A stretch of 64,000 nucleotides of DNA, from assembly GCA_032622095.1 (NCBI GenBank), contig CP136061.1, positions 97,707,345 through 97,771,344 of the forward strand, given 5' to 3'. The stretch comes from Siphonodentalium dalli (taxonomy: Eukaryota > Mollusca > Scaphopoda > Gadilida > Siphonodentaliidae). Both the position numbers and the translations under genes were made by a program. Position 1 is the first letter of the stretch, and every line of letters starts with the position of its first letter. The notes under the pieces are model-generated. The model was given only the letters and a program-made list of their open reading frames with translations, was not told where the DNA came from and did no database searches. This document shows positions 55,265 through 64,000 of this stretch, in pieces.

Positions 55265-55750
55265 GATTCATTTTCATGTGTGCATGTTCGTGATAATTTA
55301 GGGTGTGGCAATAATCATACCGACATGCTTGTGGTCCACTTGGTCATTGGATTGTTTCATTGCATGGTCATCCTTCGGCTAGCCACTGAACAAACACAAA
55401 CGCACCATTAGACCCGGTTTGGCTGGTCTGTGGGTTTAAACCAGGTTTAAACTATGAGATTTAAATTGGATATGAAGAAGGGCCAGTACGTTTACTGATT
55501 GTGATAACCTTTGATATATGAGAACAATATCACGTACATGGACTTATTCACTATCTTATAAATCAGAATAGCTACAACAGTGCATTATATCATGTGGGGC
55601 AACATTTCATCATGCAAATAGGTTTCACCCCTGGTCAAGTGGTCCTGCAAATGTGCTTTGATGATGTTAGCACAGACCGATGGTGGTGACCGCACGCTGG
55701 ATCTGCCTCGTGTTTACATCGAAACTGCACAGATAGCACATGATGTGCAC
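55265..55750. other. No recognisable gene
   Basis: Nothing supported. Confidence 0.5.
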
Positions 55751-55751
55751 A

Positions 55752-55860
55752 TTCTGATGACCATATATTAATCCACTGAAGCCTCTGTTATACATGTATT
55801 CTGATGACCATATATAAATCCACTGAAGCCTCTGTTATACATGCATTCTGCAACTCCACG
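55752..55860. repeat. 52-bp tandem duplication
   Basis: 'TTCTGATGACCATATAT.AAT' followed by 'CCACTGAAGCCTCTGTTATAC' (first 20 bases) occurs twice with two differences. Confidence 0.9.
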
Positions 55861-55945
55861 GACGACTTAAGAATGACCTTCATTCGTGAGTATTAAGCTA
55901 TTATTCTTCCACAAAAAAACCCAAGTGTTGTCGAATTATATATAA

Positions 55946-56188
55946 CCCTTTGAGTGCCAGGTCCAATTTTTGTATCAACCCATATACCCTGTGCCAATGC
56001 ATTCTCTTAAATATGCGAGTCGACCATAGGTCGTCTCGCATATATAAGAGAATGCATTGGCTTAACAATTTATTTTTATTTATTTTTTTTTACAATTTTT
56101 TACAATTTTAATATATTTTATTATATTCTTTAACAGACTTATTGTGTAGGTTTAGGGTCGATAATATCGGCCCCTGGCACTCAAAGGG
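55946..56188. mobile_element. piggyBac-like MITE (243 bp) containing a palindrome
   Basis: The ends are perfect over 16 bp, CCCTTTGAGTGCCAGG and its complement, flanked by ATAA on both sides (55942-55945; 56189-56192). CCCTTTG-type ends with a 4-bp TTAA-like duplication match piggyBac elements. The 67-bp palindrome P4 occupies its interior, so it either belongs to this element or is nested in it. No coding. Confidence 0.65.
55994..56060 (+). repeat. 67-bp palindrome, P4
   Basis: Flanks CCCTGTG and CTTAACAA give the plus orientation. One arm mismatch. Confidence 0.9.
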
Positions 56189-56194
56189 ATAATT

Positions 56195-57165
56195 ACATGG
56201 CTAGATCATCCCAGATGAAGGGAATTATGACTTCCCTAACAGAGACAAACATTCATTCAAAAGACACGTAGCGCACCCTTCAAACAAGCTCCATTTGGTA
56301 TTCTATGGTCCACAATGATGTTGGTGCGGGGCCACGGTGATGTTGGTGATAATCTACACTGATGTTGGTGAGGATCCACTTTGATGTTGTTGAAATATTT
56401 GTCTTCCATATTACTGATCTCAAATCATGAACACGTCGAGTTCAAGCACTGCGAGGACAGAAAATACAGTCCACCGCGAAGTCAGAGACATCTTTATACT
56501 CGAGAATAATGACCCAGATTTCACAAATTGGGATACCGTGACATTGGATACTTATTCCCAGTATCATGTTCCTAATTCGGAAACAATCAAACTTGATCAA
56601 ATAAACGGTGCGGTAGGATGGCCCACCCCAAGTATTCACTTGAAAGTGGTTCAGTACAGTGTCCGGGTTTCGTCATGCATTTATATGTCGCGCTCTCGGT
56701 GCGCATTTTCCAAGGCTACATAATTTCAACACAACATGAGACGTATTTATAAGTAATTTAATTATTTATTCACTTTATAATTATAAGCCAGATATTCAGC
56801 AATATCGTTATAGACAGAACTGGAACGTATAGATGCCGTGTTATGAGAAAAGGGTCGCACAAAAGTACATATCTGCGAAATGTATATTCGAACCCTGGTC
56901 CCTGGAACAAATATTGAAAGTAAAGGGTTTTCGCTATCTTGCATTGTTGCACTGCGTTAAACTTGACCACATGATTTAACTCCAATCATATCAAAGTGGT
57001 ATTTCAAGAAGTCTTCAATAGTGCGTTTACTTCCGTAACAAAAACAAATACTTACGATTCTATACCCACGTATTAATATATACATTGATAAAATACCGCG
57101 GATAACCTATACCCCCAGTACACACCCCCAATTTTCGTTCATATTACATTGATAGGCGATCAGCT
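56195..57165. other. No confirmed gene
   Basis: The frame 56427-56723 (98 codons, hydrophilic N-terminus MNTSSSSTARTENTVH) has an ATG but no motif, splice site or homologue I recognise. Confidence 0.4.
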
Positions 57166-57169
57166 CTCG

Positions 57170-57262
57170 GGTTAATGCGAGGGATATATCGTTTATTGGA
57201 AACGCAGGCGATAAGCGGTAGGGTTAACGCGAGGGATATATCGTTTAGACATACACGCATTG
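57170..57262. repeat. Imperfect duplication, about 50 bp
   Basis: 'GGGTTAATGCGAGGGATATA' followed by TCGTTTA recurs as 'GGGTTAACGCGAGGGATATA' 49 bp later. Confidence 0.75.
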
Positions 57263-57423
57263 TTTACCGCTAGTACACGCAACCCTCACGCGCTATGTGT
57301 CCTCCTCGTGATTAACAAGCGTTAAAACCCACCGGCGTGTTATCCCTTTGTCCTGACACGGCTCTTATCTGGCAGAAAGCTCAAGCGTTTTGATCGCATG
57401 AGCATTATTTTAACGCCAACAGT

Positions 57424-57490
57424 CATTCTTTTTTAAGAATGCCCGTGGGCATTATTTTTTAAGAATGCCCGTGGGCATTATTTTTTACGA
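57424..57490. repeat. 27-bp tandem duplication
   Basis: 'TTTTTTAAGAATGCCCGTGG' followed by GCATTA occurs twice; 'AATGCCCGTGGGCATT' is itself a palindrome. Confidence 0.85.
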
Positions 57491-57499
57491 ATACGCGAG

Positions 57500-60045
57500 G
57501 GATTAAATCGACTGAGGGACGTCATAGAGTGGCTCCTCCCCCAATCATGTATGTTGAGTCAAGAGCCTATCGGCAAGCTTAAAGGTACTTAATCCGATCG
57601 GGCCCTCATAAGTTACTATTTCTTTGGCTTCGGGGATAAAATGGTTGATTCGAGACGAGTAAGCCTACCTATCAACGCTCATAGTGATCAGATTGTTTTT
57701 TGAAGTTTTGTTATTTCAATTGTTTCTGGCCCAGTACTTGATCCGATTACTTGATCGGATTGAATACCTCTAATTTGTCTGAGCTAATTAAAACTGACAA
57801 TATTTAGCGATTTTGATTTTATATTGCCAAAAAATTAAATTAAATTTCTTCAAACTATGATACAAAAACACCAACAGCTATTTGGACTTACTATTTAGAA
57901 AAGTCCACAGGCAGGCTAAAACACACATATATAACATCTAAATACGTCCCTAAGTCGGTCAAATAAACACAAAACCGTTTAACACAGATTTTAACTATAT
58001 ATACCTGTTCCGTAATAACATTGTATTTTATAGCAGGTAAAGGTCCCAACTCGAGTTTGCATGGTTTGGGGGACTTGAATTAATCGATTGTACTATAATG
58101 CGTCGCTTTGAATTTCATTGATGTTGGCTCACAAAGCTACACAAATCTTGCAACCTCGAGCTGGGGATTTATTTTCAAGGAACAGTATTAACACATAAAT
58201 ATATTCCCTGCGTGGTTTGTTCAATCTTCAACCCCGTCAGAAGATAATAGAAAAGGTTCACAGGGGTTGAACATATGGAAAATGATATATACAGGGGTAT
58301 ATAGCCAGAGTAAAGATTCATGGTATGATCAAACATGTGGGCCGAACTTGAACATTTTAGGGTGAACATACGTAAGGCGTTCGCATTGGTCTGTAAAATC
58401 ATTATCACCAAGAGAAAATGTTGAACAATGGATTGGTTTTATTCTTGTGTTGATTGTCGATAAGACATGGATAAAGTGATCATGCGTTTTTTTTTACTTT
58501 TCTTGAAGCACGAGTCGTTTTACAATCGATACAATCTATTTGGTAAATGGTCAACAGAACCGAGAGTAAGCAATATTTGGCGATAAAATGACTAGCAATG
58601 TTACAGTACTGTTCACATAAGTATGCAAAATGCATGGAAAGTGTCGTTGTTGAACATCAGCGATCCAGTTAAAACGAGGTTTTGGTGTTTGAAAAAAAAT
58701 TGTGTGCACATTTACTCACTGCGAAAACCCCATGTTTAATGCTGGCATACAACATTCCATTATCAACTGAATTTAAAAACAAAACAAAACAAATCGAGGC
58801 CTGAGTTTTCATGGAGTTAGACTTTTTTTTATAGATGCTAGGATTTTACAGATTTCAGGCTCATGTCTCAAATTGTTTCATGATTCCTCCCCACAATTGG
58901 TACAGTTAATAAATTCCAAACCACGGGGTGGGAGCAAATGAAATTACACGACATTGCGAGCTCGGTCTGGTTAAAAGGGGCGGGATGCAGCCGAAAAATC
59001 ACAGGAGCCCTCTAGCCACGTCGCTGATGACTAATCAACTATATATTGGAACGATATATAATCACTATTTACGCGATTGTATGCCGTTTCGAAGAAAAGA
59101 TAATACATGCTATACATTTGCGCACTAACCATTTGTTAACTTCTGTGGGTTATACTTAAAGGTACATGTAAGGTCATCGTGGTGAGTGAATATTTGGAAA
59201 TCACACGTTGGGAAATTGCTAACAACGGGGGTGGCCCATGTCGTGTAAGAATTGTCCAATAACTGGAAATGTTATGATACTTTTCAGGTTGAAACATCAT
59301 GAAGGGGGTTGGTGTGCGAAATTAAATTGTCATGTTGTTCTGAGTCACGTCTAGCCACGCCCCTGTGTATAAACCATAGGATGATACTTAAAATTCAAGC
59401 AAGTACATCATGTAGGTTTCTTTCTGATAATAATTGGAAATTCAAAATACCCCATACAATTGAACACTATAATACTTCTATGCATGCATATTCTACACAA
59501 GACAACAATGAGAAAGAATCAGTAAACCCGTTTATGCAAGCTTCTTGTGTGCTTTCGATTTATTAATAATGAGACAGTTTTATCAGGTATCGTGTTGTTG
59601 GCGCCAGGATATTCGAAAAATCACATTGTATAAAGAGCGTTTTTACATCATTACCATTATTTATCATGTTTTATTTCCTGATAAATTATTATGGAATGTT
59701 AACGTATTTGCTGTCGAATTAGATGAGGCATCTTTAAATCAAGAAAGAAAAAAAATAAACAAACACAATTGGATAGTAATATATTGCTCACATATACAGT
59801 GTCCGAATCCATGGCGCAACGACAAACTTCGGAAGAAACGTCCCTCAACTGGCGAGTCCTAATTCGAATTAAATAATAATTGAAATGTGTTGCTTTTCGG
59901 CGTGGACAACACGGACATCACAAACTGTCCGTGCTGAACTGTAGGCGTGTACTCTGGTAATCAAGGCAGATATGTGGGTCAGACCAAATGGATAGTTGGC
60001 TCCAATGACAATTCAATGAGTGGGTTTTAAGTCAGATAATATTCT
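57500..60045. other. No recognisable gene
   Basis: The largest frames (59309-59566, 59545-59862 plus) show no domain. This is the longest stretch without a repeat I could support. Confidence 0.45.
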
Positions 60046-60049
60046 CAGC

Positions 60050-60112
60050 GTCGGGAATTCGGTAAAGAATAGACTCGGGCAAGCCCTCGTCTATTCTTTT
60101 ACCGAATTCCCT
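60050..60112. repeat. Strong hairpin, 22-bp stem
   Basis: 'GGGAATTCGGTAAAGAATAG' pairs with 'CTATTCTTTTACCGAATTCC' (one bulge) around a 14-nt loop. It could be a foldback remnant or a transcribed hairpin. Confidence 0.7.
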
Positions 60113-60339
60113 CTGCTTCGAACATTTATCCTTTACATAATCAGGCGCTATTCTGGTAATAACCTTCACCCGAAATCTCATTAGTGATAACACATAGCGC
60201 GGCGTGACCTCTAACCCCACCTTGATAGCTCAGGATCAGGCGCTCAGGGTTTAGGCAGTCAAATCATCTACCCGAATAGGTAGACTATACTACTATTACG
60301 CCATTTATGACCAATTACAATAAACCATTGAGCATGTTT

Positions 60340-60492
60340 GTATAATTATACGGTAGTGGAATATACAGTGTACTGTATATTTGACGGTATAATTGTATAA
60401 TTACACGGTAGTGCACTGTATATTTTTGACGGTATTATTGTTTAATTATACGGTAGTAGAATATAGGTATACTGTCAATTATACAGTAGACG
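60340..60492. repeat. 'TATACGGTAGT' AT-rich repeats
   Basis: Three units with 'ATTATACGGTAGTGGAATAT' and 'ACTGTATATTTGACGGTAT'. They are partly self-complementary. Confidence 0.7.
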
Positions 60493-60494
60493 AC

Positions 60495-61225
60495 AGGCAA
60501 CTGAGCTGTCGGTACTCTACCATAACCATTTCGGTGGGTGTAGAGTAATGCACCATACCCCTTCTTATTCAAGGGACGTGATAGTACATACTAAACATAT
60601 CCATCTTACCTATGGGGGAGACAGAATATAATCGAACTATAGTGACCCCAACCAAATTGCCAAGGTCATCTTCGGAGAGGCCGCGACCTATGGGTTATGC
60701 AATACTAGCCACACAGGAAAGAAGGTATTATGTAACAATTCTAGTTCACCCATCGGTCAGTACAGACAAATGAGGATACTAATGGCGCTATAAGTCATTA
60801 GCGTATATATATAAACCAAACATTAATCTACTCTTTAATTAGTTCTGGCTCTTCAGGCATATCTGACATGTGCCAACATGCAATCGCTAATCTATGATTG
60901 ATTCACAATTATGTATCATTTACCATCACATGCTGCTTACTACATGATGTTACAGATGAATAAAATTTATACAGAGAACAGTCTTATTCCTTCACATAGA
61001 TTATTTACAGTGTAGGACAATCACAATATATCAGAGGTGATATCGACGAATAGCACACTCACTCGTTCATTCTGCAGGTACATGTATGTTCATTTTGGAG
61101 GGGGCGCAATTGTTTTTGTCTTGAATTTTACACTAATCAGTTCATGCCATTTGGAATAATTGCACAAACATTATATTGTCTGGAAAAAAAAAATTTGATT
61201 ATAACCTTTTTATAGATTTAGCTTG
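60495..61225. other. No recognisable gene
   Basis: Nothing supported. Confidence 0.5.
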
Positions 61226-61230
61226 TATGT

Positions 61231-61380
61231 CACACTTTTGACAGTAAACCGGCTTATTCCATAGAATATATTACATTTGTTCTTAACTCAACAAGAGTTG
61301 TCAACTGAAATTAGTAGAAAGTAGTATTGTGAAAATATATTCTATCACAATGTTTACAAGAATATGGACTCATTAGACCT
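61231..61380. repeat. 150-bp direct repeat, copy 1
   Basis: Shares 'TGACAGTAAAC.GG', 'CAACAAGAGTTG.CAACTGAAA' and 'TACAAGAATA.GA.CTCATTAG' with 62885-63024. The MITE at 61384 begins exactly where this copy ends. Confidence 0.75.
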
Positions 61381-61383
61381 TAA

Positions 61384-61877
61384 AGGTACGGTTGGCCTTG
61401 GCGGTGGGTATCCTGTGAAAATATTTCCACCCATCAAAAACCGCCACAAACTGAAAGATCATCAAAATGTAGACAGACTTTGTCCGTAAACAAATAAGAA
61501 ATATCGCATAAACAGTATGTTATTGTCATTTGTTTGACCATTGTTATGTAAACAAAAGCATAAAAAGTAACTTTTCTGGTGTTTGTTTATATTATGATGG
61601 TAAACATAAAGAGCGTTCTTTGTTGCTGAATTCCTGATATGGATCTAATAAAGAGCGTTTATATCATTTGTGTGTGATTAGCCAGTGACACTGTGCTGTC
61701 TTCTGTATCACAATCAGGCTCTTGTTTATGTAAAATATAGTAGGTATTTATGATAGCATGCTGTTTACGCGATGGTCATGGTATATATGAACGAAACTGT
61801 ATGCGTTTTAATGTTTGTCTGTTTACGGTGTTTGGAACAAATATGAATATTTTCGACAACTAAGGCCAACCGTGCCT
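61384..61877. mobile_element. TTAA-flanked MITE, copy 2 (494 bp, intact ends)
   Basis: TTAA at 61380-61383 and 61878-61881. The ends, AGGTACGGTTGGCCTTGG and (reversed) AGGCACGGTTGGCCTTAG, are inverted with two differences in 18 bp. The interior matches 19311-19817. TTAA duplication with purine-starting ends fits Kolobok better than piggyBac (CCC ends); the superfamily is inferred. Confidence 0.8.
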
Positions 61878-62039
61878 TTAACAGTATCTTGTCTGACAAA
61901 AAAAACCAACAATGATTGCACAAGTGTTTTCCATACATCCACAGTTTTGTAGATCGAGATTTGTTCATGGTATATTTAGATCTTGAGAAACAATGCCATA
62001 TCAAATCCAGTCGTAAGTCGGGATCTGTTTTACCCTGTG

Positions 62040-62106
62040 CCAATGCATCCTCTTATATATGCGAGTCGACCATAGGTCGCCTCGCATATATAAGAGAATG
62101 CATTGG
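62040..62106 (+). repeat. 67-bp palindrome, P5
   Basis: Left palindrome of composite copy 2; one arm mismatch. Confidence 0.9.
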
Positions 62107-62326
62107 CCTAACAATTTTTTACAATTTTAATAATTTTTTCTTGTATTCTTTAACAATTTTATCATTTCACCCATACAGAGCCCCAGACAAACATGAGCAG
62201 ACTACACTCTTCTATATGCTTATATATATGCGTGGGGCTCCCTGCAGGGTAATGGATGTTTTTTATTTTATGTCCTAAAAATAGTAAGAAACATTTATTT
62301 TAAAAAAATGATAAAAAATTGTTAGG

Positions 62327-62393
62327 CCAATGCATTCTCTTATATATGCGAGGCGACCTATGGTCGACTCGCATATATAAGAGAATGCATTGG
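62327..62393 (-). repeat. 67-bp palindrome, P6
   Basis: Right palindrome of composite copy 2. The 26-bp outer arms are perfect, making it one of the best-preserved palindromes here. Confidence 0.9.
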
Positions 62394-62411
62394 CACAGGG
62401 TAAAAAAAATC

Positions 62412-62880
62412 CCATGACAAAACAAGCAATCCATGTGTCACATCAATTTGACACCAAATTAGTCAAATGTCCAAATATAATTTGCAGCTGGTCAGATTTA
62501 GATGTATTATGATAAAATGTGCAGATGGTGGGTTTCTGGTGTACTATCGGACGTGGCATCTTACACTAGTCCGTTTCATCAACGCCGTTTGCAAATCCAC
62601 ACAGAAGTGAGTCAGCCAACAATTTCAGTCCGTTGAAATAATTGTAAATAAACTTCGTCACAATATTATCTCTTCATCTGGAATCTGTAATACATAGAAT
62701 ATAAATATTAGTACGAAATAATTCAAAGGATTTATGGCGGGCAACATATCCCCGAATTATGTCCTATACCGGGTACAGCAGTCTATCTCATAGTCAACAT
62801 AAAGCAGCTGTTTTACATCGAAGTCCCGTGTATATATCTTTCTACATCCAATATCCCCGATAACTGTAGTAGCACGTCGC
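62412..62880. other. No recognisable gene
   Basis: Nothing supported. Confidence 0.5.
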
Positions 62881-62884
62881 AGTT

Positions 62885-63024
62885 GTGACAGTAAACTGGT
62901 TTAGTCCATAAAGAATAGTATACATGATCTTAACTCCACAAGAGTTGCCAACTGAAAGTAGTAATGTAATGCGACAAATATATTTGTTCAGACTGTATAC
63001 AAGAATACGAACTCATTAGGCCTT
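62885..63024. repeat. 150-bp direct repeat, copy 2
   Basis: Same orientation as 61231-61380. The two copies bracket the MITE and the composite palindrome element. Confidence 0.75.
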
Positions 63025-63049
63025 GCGAAGTGACAGTGAGTGTTAAATG

Positions 63050-63630
63050 TAAACAAACTGAGGTTAATATTAATTACGCGGCATATTCGATGTGCGATTT
63101 AAAGACATATTATGGACTTGATCGAGTGCGTGAAAATGATGTTAGTACTCAGGCGTTATGCCAATCTGGAGAATGTAGAATTCTACTAACATCGCCGAAA
63201 ATTTCAAAGAAATCGGCCATACCACTCCATAGAAAACATCGTCTGAACTACACTCAATTGTAAATATTTACATCTCGATTCGGGACGCAACAATCGACGA
63301 TAAACACACATAAATTATTTCGCCATCGATAGTCATTGCATTTAGGTGATATATCAGAATGAGGGTGTCAATTTGGATTAATATTCGTAAAAATAACTAC
63401 TTTGAGCAAGATTATTCTCCATTGCTATTTGATCACTTTAGCGTGGCATATAGATTATATTACATCTTTATGACCACCTGATGTCACTTTTTCCGGTATA
63501 TATATCAGGTATTTAATTATTGTGTAAAATCTATCAACGTTGAAGAAAAATCCAACCACTGGATTTGGGCGTAAAGTCTGGCAAATCAAGACAAACAGCA
63601 TTATCACAACTGTATCACTAGCTAGTTTAC
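63050..63630. other. No recognisable gene
   Basis: A 77-codon frame at 63030-63263 has no motif. Confidence 0.45.
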
Positions 63631-63636
63631 CTTGTG

Positions 63637-63703
63637 TCAAAGCATTCTCTTATATATGCGAGCTGACCATAGGTCGCCTCGTATATATAAGAGCATGCAT
63701 TGG
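63637..63703 (+). repeat. 67-bp palindrome, P7
   Basis: More diverged arms ('CAAAGCATTCTCTTATATAT' and 'ATATATAAGAGCATGCATTGG', first 20 bases), with flanks CTTGTGT and CCTAACAAA. Either solitary or the left end of an element whose interior has decayed. Confidence 0.85.
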
Positions 63704-63754
63704 CCTAACAAATTGTTTATGTTTTTTTTATAATTGTTAAAACATGTAAGGAAG

Positions 63755-63970
63755 ATATGACAAAAATGATAACAAAAACTGTTGAATATGTAAGAAATAA
63801 TGATGAAAAATGATAAAAATTATTACAGAATGTAAGAAAACATTATAAAAATTGGTAAAGAATGTAAGAACAAAATATAAAAAATTATAAAATTGTTAAA
63901 GAATGTAAGAAAAAATTATAAAAATGATAACATTGTTAAAGAATATAAGAATCAATGATACAAAATTGTA
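63755..63970. repeat. AT-rich tandem repeat 'TAAAGAATGTAAGAA'
   Basis: Six to seven units of about 30-35 bp: 'TTGTTAAAGAATGTAAGAAA' plus 'AATTATAAAAATGATAA'. It follows P7 closely and resembles the 'AATTGTAAGAAACATTTATT' part of the composite element interior, so it may be an expansion of that element. Confidence 0.7.
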
Positions 63971-64000
63971 TACCCATTTAACTGGCTGGTTTACGTTGAA

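Larger units (their letters stand above)
61995..62410. mobile_element. Composite element with paired palindromes, copy 2
   Basis: From 'GCCATATCAAATCCAGTCG' (61997) through palindrome P5, a 220-bp middle nearly identical to copy 1, and P6, to 'CACAGGGTAAAAA'. The right outer repeat seen in copy 1 ('GACTTACGACTGG') is missing here. Confidence 0.75.

Noticed and set aside
56427-56723. 98-codon hydrophilic frame with ATG
   Set aside because: No motif, no splice context and no homologue recognised. This length is expected by chance in 64 kb.
61384-61877. piggyBac assignment for the TTAA MITE
   Set aside because: The ends start AGG rather than the CCC/CCY typical of piggyBac, so a Kolobok-type origin was preferred, at modest confidence.

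Overview
This is a eukaryotic, almost certainly metazoan, nuclear window. It is AT-rich, has no dense gene array, and carries spliced coding exons, poly-threonine codon runs, microsatellites and many transposon relics. A marine invertebrate, most likely a mollusc or another lophotrochozoan, fits best. The reasons are PAN/apple-like and C-type-lectin-like secreted-protein exons, a Penelope-like GIY-YIG relic, a CR1/L2-type LINE with a GGCGCTATACAAAT-(ATT)n tail, 'CCTTCGGAATA' 18-bp arrays, and frequent TACATGTA words. Species cannot be fixed from the sequence.

Layout. 0-6 kb: a frameshifted relic of a conserved invertebrate protein (about 2.9-3.6 kb) between inverted repeats, with Helitron-like and foldback DNA. 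6-27 kb: no convincing gene. It holds two minisatellites in opposite orientation (8.4 and 11.5 kb), a LINE 3' relic (10.8 kb), MITEs, a Penelope-like relic (15.2 kb), a SINE-like unit (16.3 kb), Helitron-like DNA (16.5-17.5 kb), and several copies of a GATAAATCGC-rich family. 27.6-29.3 kb: the best host gene, a secreted PAN-like protein with a long Thr-rich linker and a phase-compatible second exon. 30.4-31.6 kb: a 5'-truncated LINE with an intact RT C-terminal half. 33.5 kb: a possible membrane-protein first exon. 36.0-39.4 kb: a 3.4-kb interval between 105-bp inverted repeats. 42.7 kb: a C-type-lectin-like terminal exon. 44.7-45.6 kb (minus): an intact 310-residue Lys/Arg-rich ORF with its own polyadenylation signal. 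46.3-47.3 kb: a 1-kb minisatellite. 47.3-54 kb: a tandem segmental duplication whose copies carry different insertions. 54-64 kb: a telomere-like tract, a TTAA-type MITE, a piggyBac-like MITE, and more copies of a 67-bp palindrome.

The most unusual signal is that palindrome family. Seven copies, each spanning 67 nt, occur only between 40 and 64 kb. Some are paired head-to-head as the ends of a 410-460 bp element and some are solitary. The two copies of the segmental duplication also act as natural empty-site controls for three insertions. Coding calls rest on motif reading and splice-phase logic only; no database search was possible.
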